The notes under the pieces: model-generated
What the model saw: the letters and a program-made list of their open reading frames with translations, nothing else
The model's database searches: none
What the model was told of the DNA's origin: nothing
Position numbers and translations under genes: made by a program
NCBI RefSeq assembly: GCF_012273895.1
Contig: NC_052107.1
Span: forward strand, 3,410,001 to 3,474,000
Length of the DNA: 64,000 nucleotides
Reading direction: 5' to 3'
DNA from: Zerene cesonia
Taxonomy: Eukaryota > Arthropoda > Insecta > Lepidoptera > Pieridae
Shown: positions 12,759 to 26,300 of the stretch, piece after piece
Position numbering within the stretch: the stretch's first letter is position 1
Layout: each line of letters starts with the position of its first letter

Positions 12759-13758
12759 NNNNNNNNNNNNNNNNNNNNNNNNNNNNNNNNNNNNNNNNNN
12801 NNNNNNNNNNNNNNNNNNNNNNNNNNNNNNNNNNNNNNNNNNNNNNNNNNNNNNNNNNNNNNNNNNNNNNNNNNNNNNNNNNNNNNNNNNNNNNNNNNNN
12901 NNNNNNNNNNNNNNNNNNNNNNNNNNNNNNNNNNNNNNNNNNNNNNNNNNNNNNNNNNNNNNNNNNNNNNNNNNNNNNNNNNNNNNNNNNNNNNNNNNNN
13001 NNNNNNNNNNNNNNNNNNNNNNNNNNNNNNNNNNNNNNNNNNNNNNNNNNNNNNNNNNNNNNNNNNNNNNNNNNNNNNNNNNNNNNNNNNNNNNNNNNNN
13101 NNNNNNNNNNNNNNNNNNNNNNNNNNNNNNNNNNNNNNNNNNNNNNNNNNNNNNNNNNNNNNNNNNNNNNNNNNNNNNNNNNNNNNNNNNNNNNNNNNNN
13201 NNNNNNNNNNNNNNNNNNNNNNNNNNNNNNNNNNNNNNNNNNNNNNNNNNNNNNNNNNNNNNNNNNNNNNNNNNNNNNNNNNNNNNNNNNNNNNNNNNNN
13301 NNNNNNNNNNNNNNNNNNNNNNNNNNNNNNNNNNNNNNNNNNNNNNNNNNNNNNNNNNNNNNNNNNNNNNNNNNNNNNNNNNNNNNNNNNNNNNNNNNNN
13401 NNNNNNNNNNNNNNNNNNNNNNNNNNNNNNNNNNNNNNNNNNNNNNNNNNNNNNNNNNNNNNNNNNNNNNNNNNNNNNNNNNNNNNNNNNNNNNNNNNNN
13501 NNNNNNNNNNNNNNNNNNNNNNNNNNNNNNNNNNNNNNNNNNNNNNNNNNNNNNNNNNNNNNNNNNNNNNNNNNNNNNNNNNNNNNNNNNNNNNNNNNNN
13601 NNNNNNNNNNNNNNNNNNNNNNNNNNNNNNNNNNNNNNNNNNNNNNNNNNNNNNNNNNNNNNNNNNNNNNNNNNNNNNNNNNNNNNNNNNNNNNNNNNNN
13701 NNNNNNNNNNNNNNNNNNNNNNNNNNNNNNNNNNNNNNNNNNNNNNNNNNNNNNNNNN
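12759..13758. other. Assembly gap, 1000 N
   Basis: Exactly 1000 N, a placeholder length. The sequence before and after is the same 2 kb block, so the gap may not contain the sequence its length implies. Confidence 0.98.
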
Positions 13759-15719
13759 CGAATTTTATCTATTATAATTTTGTATGGCGCTAAACCGTTT
13801 ATAGAAAACGTATTAAAATATATACAAGTTAAAAAGAGACTAAAATAAAACCTATAAATAACTAACCAGGTTACAATGTAGGCCTTGTAAACCACAATGC
13901 ATGCAAGGTCAGAAATATCTAGGAATACGCCGTGTTTCATTATATTAAAAAGTATAGCATAATTGTGTGTGTGTGTGAGTTTTAACATTTATCCAATATG
14001 ATTTAGGTACGTTACTATTTCAAAATACTTATATCTAAATAACTCTTCTGCATATTTATATAAAACTCCATATAACTATTACCATAGTTACATCTTTAAA
14101 CATTAGGAAGATTTTGTGGATGTATACATTTTGATAAAATTTTGTATGCTCATAAATTATGATTTCTAATTATTACCTTTATATAGGCAACTTTTGTACG
14201 TCTTGTATTCCCGATGCGGTAGGCAGACGTACATTTGCTCAGATGGCATTGACAAATTGATGTTTTAAGAAAGTTAACATACAACTTGAATATACTTATG
14301 TGGATAAAAATGAAGTTTGAATACGTTTGTGGATTAATCTTAAGCCAATTGATATGTTTTTTATTACGTGCCTACCAGCTTTCCAGCCGCGACTTTGCTC
14401 GTGCAGTCAAAGATAATTCCCTTCGGAATAATATTTAACCGCGATAAAAATAACCCTCCTCGCGCTCTCTAGCCTTCTAACTATATTTGTACATTTATAT
14501 TACAAAATCGTTCCGTTGTGACGTGACAGAAAATCAAAGAAACTAACTTTAGCAGTTATTATGTAAAAAAATATGTAATGGGTACCTTACACTGTAGTGG
14601 TGGCTCAGTGGTGAGAACCTCGTACTTCAAAATCGATTAGTCAAGGTTCGAGACCGGGCGAGCGTGCAGGAAATAAATTGATTTTTCAATTCATCTGCAC
14701 ATCGGGATAACATCACCACTGCTTAAAACGGTGAAGGAAAACATGAGGAGGAAACCGGTATGTCCATGAATTAAAAGTTCAAAAATTAAAAGTTAAAAGA
14801 CAACTGCCAACCCGCACTTGGCCAGTGTGGTGGATTATGGCCTGAACCCACATAGGAGGCCTGTGTTCCAGCAGTGGGAACATATATGGGCTGATGACAC
14901 ACCTTACACTTAATGTGATGCACTTTGCATGCAGCCTGAAACTGTCCTTGTAATTTAGATGTCCGCCCCGGCTTGTGTACAAATAAAGCATATGTCACTG
15001 TGTGAAATTGCAGTTTTCTAATAGTGAAAGAATTTTCGAAATTGGTCCATTAGTTTTTCCGTGAAAACGTTACAAACATATAAAATATAAAAGTATCCTC
15101 TTTATTATTAGTGTTAATTGGATGTGGCGTACGACATGCTTTATATTTACATTTGGGACTTTTCCGGGATAAAAAGTGTCCGGGATGTTAAAGTATTTAG
15201 TCATACATAATTTTATCGCATGCGTTAAGCGTAAAAAGCGATAGATAAGCGTATAAAAAATCTAAGGAACGTGTTTATATTGTTGTGATAAAAGCAAATA
15301 TTAAAGCCCATATAAAACAGGTAGAAAAATAATTAGGTATACAATAATAATATCGTCCTCAGGGATATTATTATTATCTTTCTCCTTAAAATATATCCTT
15401 TATGATTAATTGTGTACTTTTGTAAATATATAATATACAATTCGTTTCTACATATATCGAAAATATTATGTCTATATTTACTTTTTTATCTTCAAAGGTG
15501 TGCTCCATTCGGAAGAAAAAGAATTCTCTCGTTAGTAACATGTTAAAGTGTACTTCAGATTCAATACAGAAAATATCAGAAGCGGAAATCGAACAACACA
15601 AAGTCGACTTTAAATTGGTTTCTTATTACAAAATTACGCTACGACGATTTCTATATTTCCAATTGATGATTTAACGAACGCAGAGAATATAAATTTGTAG
15701 TTTAAAATTGTTTTTATCA
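13759..15719. repeat. Duplicated block, right copy, begins at the gap
   Basis: Matches 10771-12758. It starts at the first base after the N run, and the match to the left copy stops exactly where the left copy runs into the N run. That pattern fits overlapping contig ends that were not merged. Confidence 0.95.
14594..14900 (+). mobile_element. tRNA-derived SINE, second appearance of copy 2
   Basis: Same element and same flanks as at 11633, offset by 2961 bases. It is not an independent insertion; it belongs to the duplicated block around the gap. Confidence 0.87.
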
Positions 15720-17097
15720 TTTACTGACATTCGTTGATTCTGGAACGTTATTACAAATAAATATAAGTGTAAAAATAATACACTCTATTTTATTGTAACG
15801 TATTTATAAATTTGATTATTATACAGTAAATAAATCGAAATAATTTGGAAGTCCCGGCCAAATCGATCAAAAAAAGCATGGCCGAACCAGTAGAAACTCA
15901 AGTCAAACTAAACCAAAATCCACTCCAGTCTCAGCTGGAAACTTTATTCTCCAAATTGTTAGCCAACATATCTATGTAAATAATCTACGTTTAAAAAAAA
16001 TCTATTTTATAGATTTTTGGACCTACTTTTATCTATTTATAAGATAACACAACGTTTGATTGCAGCACGCCGTTAAGAGACTTGGCTATTTTTATATAAT
16101 ATGTTTTTGATGGGATCGTATTGCCCAGACTCCAGACAAGGCGAACCTAAAGACTGTCAGATATTACGTCAATTAAATCAAATTAAAATATAGCTTTGAT
16201 CAATTATTATAAAAGTTCTTCTAATTCATAGATACACAATAAATCGGGCTACAAAGGATGGTCATACGATGGTTATTATTTTTAACTCTCAAATTAAAAA
16301 AGCGTATTCGCGAAATCATAATTGGCGCGCATAATCAACTTCATCACGTATAAGCATGAATATTCATGCTGGCTGGAACTATCGTAAACCATGCTGTCCA
16401 ATTCCCGTCGTGTATGCGTATGTTGAGAATTAATTAATTGGCAGCAAGCGTTGGGCCGCAGCTGCGACAGAAACATGCGGTCATTACATTTTATGGTCGT
16501 GGCAGATGCTAACGTCGTTAATAGCTTGCAGCATTTCACGCGCATTACCGAAGGTAGCCTGCAAATTGATGTTCCTGTGTATGTGATCAATCGAAGATAA
16601 TTGGTTTCGTGTTATGTCCTTTATCCCGGATCTTAATTAAAGCCGGATACAGACTGATATGACATGAAATGCTCATCTGCTTGACATAATTGCATCATCA
16701 CAGAGTATACTATACTGACAGGAAAATAGTCTTTTCTACAAAATACAAAAACGAAGAAATATATAATAATAGTCACAATAATATATTAAAACAAGCTCAT
16801 AATAGAAAGGTAGCACACACAATCAAATTAATAATGATATTAAAATTTCTGAGATTGTTAGTTTGCATAAACTTCGACTAAAACTTTAGAAAATCTTACG
16901 AATTTCGGGTACACGCCTTTAGAATAACTACTTATGTAGAGTCAAGCGTTTAATAAGCTTATTAAGCACGCAAAACAATTCTGGATTATTTTAAATTAAT
17001 CTACTTCCTTATTTTTAAATAAATGATAGATAAAATACGATACTTTAAAGCAGTATTCATCAATTCCCTTAAAATAAATTCATAAAATTTGTTACAG
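15720..17097. other. Gene-free interval before the first visible tok exon
   Basis: Mostly AT-rich. A less AT-rich stretch at about 16300-16600 contains gcgcgcataatc, the 18-bp palindrome at 16353-16370 and ccgcagctgcgaca. This could be a tok enhancer but is unproven. No signal-peptide exon was found. Confidence 0.5.
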
Positions 17098-17345
17098 GTA
17101 ATTTTCAAGGAGATATAGCAATTCCTGACGACTACTTCAAACCTAGTAATACTGCTCCTTCGTCATCAAAAATTAATAAGTCATTACAAGAGGAGGTTGA
17201 AAGGTTAAAAAAAGAAGTTCTTCTCGAAGGCCTTCAAGTTGAAGAGGAAGGATTACCTGATATTTTAAGAAAAAGAACAAAACAACCACTGCCACTGCCT
17301 CAAGAAAAACCAAAGAAGTACAACGAAGCTTCCATAGTCACAAAG
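17098..17345 (+). CDS. tok: tok exon 1 of those visible (propeptide)
   Basis: Acceptor gttacag, donor AAG followed by gttttg (weak). The frame starts at 17100 and reads NFQGDIAIPDDYF, matching the (G)xFxGDIA start that tolloid propeptides show after their DPC motif. It is rich in Lys and Glu, with a probable short helix (LQEEVERLKKEVLLEG). It ends in phase 0. It is not in the usual ATG-to-stop form because it starts in mid-protein. Confidence 0.85.
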
Positions 17346-20300
17346 GTTTTGAATCCGAATTATTACACATCCATAATATAATTAAACGTGTACACAGCAT
17401 TTCAAAAATAAATTTAATGGAATTTTTTGAATTTAATAAATGTTATTTTTAGGTATTACCTGCAGGTTTGGATAAATCTCTTTTAATGAAGAATGGAAAA
17501 TTGCCTCCAGGGGAAAATTTTGACATTCTGGATACAGGAATAGCATATAACCAAAGTCAAAACGTTATTGTAGATAATCTTACAGAATCTGAGAGTTTGG
17601 AACAGGATGGTGTTTTATTAGTCAACATATCTTCCGATAATATCCTCAATCTTGACGAACTCTATGGAAATCTCAAATCATCTAACTTTTCACCAAAAAT
17701 GGAAGAGGTTACAAACAAAATTCAAAGCAATAGTCGCGAAATTACGGGAGATTCAAATAATAATAACAACATAAAATTCAAGTTACCTGAAAATACGACT
17801 GTTGCGCCAGCACCAACAAATGGAGAATTATCTCCCAATGATCGTGAAGAGGATAAAGATGGGATTGTGAAGGGTGCAAACAGAACTAAATATGAATTAA
17901 AATCTGAAAAGAGCGAATCTAACGATTTATTGAAGCCTACAGAAAGTTTGCAAAGTTTAAATTATGATACCAGTCATCAGCGCCATAGAAGACGAAGGCA
18001 TGGAAATAGAAGAAGGTAAGAAAGAAGATAGTCTTTACTTTTGTCATTTTCATTACATGTTTCATTATTTTGTAAGTTGTAATACAAAGATCTTTGCTAT
18101 TGTAGGTTACGAAATATACAGTCAATTGAGAGGATAGGACATAACAACTTAAAGTGGTCCGAAGAAGACAAAATTGAGGCAGACCCCAGCCGAAAAGAGT
18201 TTTTTCGTCATGAAAATAAAATTAAAAGTGAATTAGTATATCCAAAGTTCGAAATACCCGAGCATGAATTTGAAAAAAACTTTGAAGTAATTCCTCCGAC
18301 TAAAATAAAATTGCAAAACAATGACAGACAAGAATTTAAGGATTGGTTTTTTCGGGACTCTGACATGGATTTAGAAGCAGCTGAGAGTCAAATGTATAAT
18401 AACACAGAGGTACATATTTTATTTCTTTATTTTTATTATTATTAAATTACAGAGTGTATAAAAAAAATAAATTATTTCTACCGCACAGTAATCCAAAGTA
18501 TTTAATTAATTAATGTGTATAAAGTGTAATGTTTCGTAAAAAAAAGGTTTTACCAGAAAGCGTTTTATGTACAGACAATTTATTGACAGAAACTACATTC
18601 TTACTTCACGACATGCAGAGTTTTATTGCTTATGATGGAAATTATATAAAAATACTTGTTTAAGATTAAAATAAGGCATCGTAGCGCCCGTGCGGCCACA
18701 AATCGCAAGGAGCGTATTTGGGAGAACGGAGTCATTCCTTACGAGATTGATGGCAATTTTAGTGGCGCCCATAAATCTCTCTTCAAACAAGCAATGAGGC
18801 ATTGGGAGAATTTCACTTGCGTTAAGTTCGTTGAGAGAGATCCTGATCTACATAGAGACTACATTGTTTTCACGGAAAGACCCTGCGGGTAAGTTCTGGA
18901 CCTACACTTAACTTTATTATTAACAGACAATGCTTGTATATGTTAGGGTCTTTCCCAAACCTACATCCGATTTAATTTGGTATTATTATAGTAAGGTTAT
19001 CCTGGACCATAAATACATATATGTAATTATAAAATAGACTGACAGTATGAGGTTCAACGGAAATTTTTAATTCCACTTTTGTACAAAATTGTACCTGAAG
19101 AATATTATGATGTAAATTGAGAATTTAGTTAAAATAAATTCTAAATGAGAGCGTAGGCAATTTTCTTGATTAATGAAATGAAGCCAAATGAATCAATTGA
19201 ATTGGCAAATGAATATCAAATTGTACTGAAAATATTTCAAATTGCCAATATCCGAAATTGATATTATCAAAAAAGCGTTATTAGAATACTTTTGAAAAAA
19301 TGTAAATCCATTTAAGAGTCAGAGCAAATTAATTTATTTAATCAAATGTTACGTATTGATAACTATTTAATGATCTACAATATTAAAGGACAGTTATATA
19401 TACAATTTCTGATCCTTAACCGAAATCTTCATGAAATATTTCCTAAGTAAATTTGAAACAAACTTCTTAAATAACTGGGAAACATTTATTCCGCTAGTGA
19501 GTGGCCACATCAATTTATTTTCTGAGTCGTGACGAGCTGGTAACGTGATAGATGATTATATCTATGACATTGCGCTATTTCGTTGACCTAATCCCTTACA
19601 AATAAATATAATTCAAAGCTTCATTTCTTCGCAGGTTTGAAATGTTCCTTTACGCAGCCTTACATTTGATAAGTAAATTTACAAAGTCGCATGTCGCATG
19701 TATGATTAGATCTTAACTATTATGTAGACACAACGGATTCTGATGCGATATTTTTAATGTATAGGGTGATTCGAGAGAAAGCTTTATATGTATAATAACA
19801 TCTATTTAACTGCTTCGAATACAACGCGTGCAAAGCTGCGGGCAAAAGATATTAAAAAGCATATATTGGGTTGATCTTTAGATTGCCACGGAAGACAGTC
19901 AATCCTACTAATCCTACTAATATTATAAATGCGAAAGTTTGTAAGGATGTGTGTGTGTTTGTTGCTCTTTCACGCAAAAACTACTCAACCGTTTGCAATG
20001 AAATTTGGTACTTAGACAGCTGGACAACTGGAATAACATATAGGCAACTTTTTATTCCGATATTCCTACGGGATACAGTCTTACGCGGGTGAAACCGCGG
20101 GGCGCAGCTAGTAGGCTCATATTGCGTACTCCTTATCACATAATAATCGATGATATAACTCATATGCTTCTTTGTTATCTACACCAGCTGTTGTTCCTTC
20201 GTCGGTAAGCGTGGTAACGGAGCTCAAGCAATATCCATCGGTAAGAACTGTGATAAATTCGGCATCGTTGTGCACGAGCTCGGTCACGTTGTGGGCTTCT

Positions 20301-23300
20301 GGCATGAACACACGCGGCCTGACCGCGATAGACACGTGCAGATCATCCGGGATAATATTATGACTGGTGAGTTGATGTTGTTTTCATAGAGTTCGTCTAG
20401 TATATCTTCTGTTACCATAGATTCAGAAATAGATAGTTAACCTGTTGTACCAAGACGGATAACGTAGTACTTATTTTCAGTTTAAACTGGCTTTTAAAAT
20501 TGACAGTGCGAAGTCTCAATTAAATACTTTATATCTTGTAGAAATTAAAAACTTTTTAACGGATTTTAAACGCGATTTATTCATTATATTACAAGAAAAT
20601 ACTGCTTTGTATCTATTACTTTTGGCGTCATGTTATAAATAATTAAAGTGACTGAGATAAAAAACCTCAACGAGCAAAACAATGAAAATAAATAAACAAG
20701 AATAAGTACAGTCGCGATCAGTAGCCGGTTATCTAGAAATATAGCTCTCGTAAAATCGGCGGGTAAATACTTACGTGCAGGAGTAATAAAGTATTGGAAC
20801 TGAATGGCATAAAAATATTCTCTATATTATTCTAATATTTCATTTGCGAAAACTTCTGCAATTCTAATATTATCATAAACGGTTGTTATAAAAATATTGA
20901 TCATAAAGTATCAATATTTTAGCTGTATCAATTTATAATAGATTTTATAGTTTTAATATGGTACCGAAACTTTATATTAATACTCCTTGCTTATTGGAAT
21001 AAATCCTAAAATATAACAAAGAAGCAAAAATGTTATTACTAAATTATAATAAGCAGCTTTAAAAACATTTATTTTACCTCACGGGAAACTTAATAACTTT
21101 CAATCATTATCTATATCTAAAACTGATTTTAACAAACATCTTTCGGGTGAAAGGCAAATATGAAGGGATGATTATTTCTCTAAGATTCACTCTTTTTCTG
21201 AAACACTCTTGGATGAATTGGAGACATTTTCACCCATAATACAATTCAAAGTATCGAAATTGCGCCATAATTCTCCCAAAAGCCGTCTTTGTCTAATTTG
21301 GATTGAAATTGGTTTAAGTGGCGACGCGTGCACAAATCGCCCGGTAGTACTTAACTCATCACGTAATCTGCTTGCAAGGGACTGTGTTATAACCAATTAA
21401 ACAAGTACTTTATATTATTTAGCACCAATAACACCGCTACGTTTAGTAAGTGTTTTTATCAGACAATCTTGTGGCATGCTTATGATTTTTATTAAGTATA
21501 TGTACTGCGGTGATCGGATATCTTGGACACAGTTTGCTAACAGTAAAATATAAATTAAAATATGTTTATTATTTATGAATTAGAAACATAATTCATAAAA
21601 ATAAATGTAATATTAAATCGGAATAAATCTGAAATCTCTCACCAAAAAGCTAAATTTTTTAAATATCCATACGTCAAGATAAACCATTGCTTATATAAGA
21701 CATTATCTTATAGCTACTCATTTGACCCTGAAGACCACTTAAAAATTCAGCCCGTATACGCTAAATAAAACAAATTAAAAAATGCGGACAAGACTTGGTT
21801 GCCCCAGTTCATTGCGGTCACGACGGCCGCTTCACGAGCATACCTGTGCGCCAATAAAAAGTTCACAACACAAACGGAGGAAATTAAAAAAAAAGTTTCC
21901 CTAAACTGATTTAAACATTAAATTTGCGCACGTTTTTCCAGCGAGAGTACTTTACCGGAGACTCTGCCTCGTAAATCGTTGATAAACTGGATAAATATGT
22001 AAATAAATCAATACGGCTAAGCGAAAACAATTTCACGTACACAGTTTACATGGGGTCGTTCCGTCTATCTCAGATATAATAGCCATAAATGTTGGAGTGC
22101 GTCGAGTTACGCGTTACGCTGCGTAGCCTTCGAATGTGGAGTTTGACCCCAATCCAACTCCGCTGAAATCTTTACAAATGCTTCCTTATTTTCCACGTGA
22201 AGTCCGCTGCCACTTAGTTACGAACCTCGCAACCTTTGTATGCGTAGGCTAAAAATACACGCCAACCAGAATGTAGCCTAGGGTAATTTTAGTAGATATG
22301 TATTGAGGTGAATAACGTTGATGCGGAAATCTTTGAATTAGTAACGGTGTTAAACCCAAACTCAAACATTTGTTAATACAATTAGACGTATGAAAGAAAC
22401 AATTTTAAATTGTCATAACACAGCTTTAACATTTACCACCGTTTCGGAGAGCAAAGACGAGAGAAGAGCCGACAAGAAGCTCTGTAATTGTTCTTTCCAA
22501 TTATATCATTTTTACTTTTACTTATTATTCTATGATTTCACATTTTAATACATATGTAATATGTATACATAAGAATGGTTACAAAGAACTGTCATGTGGT
22601 TTTTAAACAACAACAATCCATGATTTCCAAATATTCGTTAACGTCATAATATAGGTATATACTACTCTCTGAACATTTTAATAAAGGTTTCATATTTATA
22701 GAATATATATAGCTATACGAAACTCTTACTACGAGAAATTCTATTGTTAAAGCGTATATCCCATAAATGAAGCTACATAATATTGACAATTAATTAAACC
22801 CGTCCATGTAAATTAACAATATTCAAAACAAACGATATATTGACATTTAATCTATCCTATGTCAATTCTCACAATTTCCAAATACTAATCGAACGCTATT
22901 GATCCATATGTATCAGTTTAGTCAATGATATATAGTGAAATAGATAAACCATAATAATCCCGAAACATTTCATTTGTAAAAGGTTTCATTGAATTTCTTT
23001 GGACAATAGATGTATTTAATTCGCTTAGTTACCTAGCAGAGACAATATCCATCACCTCCACGGCGTAGCAATCAAAAGTTCATACCTCAGGAAGGAAACA
23101 TGATCTCTTCCTGTTTATTATAATACTCTTCAATGTGCCCCTCTGATCGTGACCGACTCACGAAACGTGTTTGATTTATATAGAGCACTGATTTGTTACG
23201 AAATGTTACTTGAAAATAGACATGGGTATAATCTTGAGCATCATCCTTTCCTATTGCAAATTACTTGATAATTTTTCTGTATGGCTTCCTTACGACAAGA

Positions 23301-26300
23301 AATTACATAAAATATCTGGTATATGGAGCAATCCTTAAATTGTTTGAATGGAAGTATTTGTTTCGTCATCGTGACGTTAAATGTTTAATGTTTAAATATA
23401 TCCTTAAATCTTCTAGTGATCTGATATAAAACAAAGCAGCCCTATAGCAGTTTTTTTGCATGGGAGCATTCATTTGGTCATCTCAGGTCAGCAGATATAC
23501 ACAGAAGCAAGTCGCCATAATTTGGATTAATGTCATTACGTCATACTTTTCCCGCCAATATCTGTGACGTCACTTACTGAATAGTTTTGTTACTAGTTAC
23601 TTGTTAGTATTTTAATGTATATATTGCGTCACATATCATCTTTGAGGAACTTCTTATTAACGAACGTACAACATTATTACGTAATAACAGCGATAAGAAG
23701 GTATAAAAAAAAATTCAAAAGACATTTAATTTAAGCCACTGTATCTCATGTTGACAAAATTGAAAAACGTTTCGTAAGGAATTTTAATAATACCGATTGG
23801 TATATGATAATATCGTTTGATGATTCACATGCTTCGCAGGCTATCTCTGGAATTTTAATTGCAATGTTTTATAAGACGTAACTTTATGAATATGTTGATG
23901 ATGTTGGAACTTAAGAAGAAAAAAAATTTATTAAATCTCTTGAACGAATGCTCTGTTACAAGAAATTGTGCAGAAAATGATCAGACAATATATTTTTTTT
24001 CTTTATTAATACAATTGCACGACAATAATTGTTTTAAAACAATCTATGCCGGATAAAATAAGTTAAGCTTTATGGATTAGTTTATGTTACAAAAATGATT
24101 GAATCGTTCTTTTCCCTTACTTGTTAGTAGGTTAGAATTATAATTAAACTATTAAAAAACTAAACATTTGCATAAATTTAGGTCAAGAGTACAATTTCAA
24201 CAAACTAACGGAAGAAGAAGTGAACTCTCTCGGTCAGACGTACGACTACGACTCCATCATGCACTACGCAAGGAACACTTTCAGTAAGGGCACGTATTTA
24301 GACACGATACTGCCCCTGGAAGTGCATGGCAAGAAAAGGCCAGAGATTGGGCAAAGAGTCCGGCTGAGCGCTAGTGATATTGCGCAGACCAATCTCCTTT
24401 ATAAGTGTGCAAGTAAGTTTGAAAATTAACTCAAATAATACTACTCTAGTACTTATAAGTTTCTAATGTTCAAAGCTTTTCCCTACATAAATAAGGTTTT
24501 AACATTATCAATTCCTGTATATTGTAACACTTTTTTCTTTAATAGATAGATCTTCCCATTATACCATTTGCAGCCCATCTTGTATAACATTTATCACCCA
24601 TTTCAAAATCTTGTTTTTATCCAGAATGCGGCAAAACAATCCTAGGCAACTCCGGGTGGTTTAATTCCCCCGGCTGGGGAACAGAGACTCCACCAGCCAC
24701 GGCTGAAACCTGTGAGTGGCGAATTGTCGCCACACACGGCGAGAGAGTCGTCCTAAATATTACAGGTAAGGCTCATATCAGTTCTGCAAACTACGAGTAA
24801 AATTCCTAGACCAAAACTTTCGTGTGATTAGTGCCTCCGTAGATACGAACCAACAATCTGTCGTACATACATATGTTAACGTTAAACATGTTTTTTTGTT
24901 TTAACCCGTTTTCGCTAGTTAGAACTAGTTGTAACGAAATGCCTTTGTTAAAACAAGTCTAAACTACAGAAAAAGCGTCAAAAACTACAATCAATTAATT
25001 CAGGTCTTATTTAGATCTATATTGGTTTATTTGAGTGGGAAACGCCCTACGCGTTCTAAAGAAACACGAGTTTTAATTGTAACATATTATTTAAAAAAAA
25101 GTGAACAAATCAATACTTTAAACCTTAGCCTTGTCAGAACTAGACCAATTATACATGCAATCACATGGACGGTACTAGCTGTCAAATAAAAAAGATCATA
25201 ATATAATCATCATCAAAATTAGTTCATCCAGTCGAAAGTTCTGATGTAACATCGCATCGCAAAAAAACAGTCAAATTGAGAAGCTCCTTCTTTTATTTCA
25301 AGTTTGAAAAGAAAACGATTCAGTTGATTTTATGGCTCGTGCTCTTCTTAAGCAGTGCTTACAACTATTCTTTGAAGTTTTATTTCCGAAAAAGAACTTT
25401 ATTTGTTTCTGTATAAACAAAAATTCAAAGAATCCAGAATACCCCAAGTGCAACACATTAATGGGCTTACTCTAAACTTTGGTTAGCAAGTTGTAAAGAA
25501 ATTCCTTGGCTAACTTAATCTAAACATTCCTTCGTCTTTTGTTAGTGGAGAACAAACAGGCTCGTATATAACATGGTGGTAACAAATTGTTATATCCTCG
25601 TTAATGTTATTAGTACCATGAACATAAATCTGACAAGCTACTATTTTTAAACCACTGAAGCTTTTCAGATGCAATTTGGCATATAAAAGTTGATGACCGG
25701 AGACATGACCATAAATTAAATGGCTAAATTTTTGAAAAGACTGGCATATAAGATTTTCCGTTTTAGGGAAAAAAACACACATGTTTTTTTACTTATATTA
25801 ATATGTTCGTAGCAAATTGAAAGATAATTATGAATAGGAAATTGATAATCAATAAGCAAGATTCCGAACGCAGGATATAGCGATATCTCAAACAGTGTTT
25901 ATTTGATCTACACCCAATACAGACATTGTCTTAAAGATAATTATTGTGTCCCGTATATCAAGCATTAAAGGGATTTAATTATAACTCTAACAAATAAACA
26001 ATGATTCATTCACTAATATAACTTATAGACCCAGCAATTTTGGTAACAAAGTTTTGCACCATCATCGCAGGAAATGAACTAGTAATGACTTATGAGAAAA
26101 AAATTATAGGAATATTATACAACTATTATATTTATAAAAAATAAAAGGTTGGGATATTACATCCATTATTTCTTATCAGTAACGATATCCAGCTATTCTA
26201 ACAATTATGTCATACAAATGGAAAAAGTTTTCGATTATTGTTGAGATTGAATATCAATTATTATAGATTTAACAGGAATATATTAAATTCAAATCTTTCC

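Noticed and set aside
12747..13988. Long open frames on both strands (348 and 410 codons)
   Set aside because: They are almost entirely the 1000-N gap; no real codons support them.
20117..20335. Minus-strand frame of 72 codons across tok exon 5
   Set aside because: It is antisense to the astacin zinc-site exon and a shadow of it.
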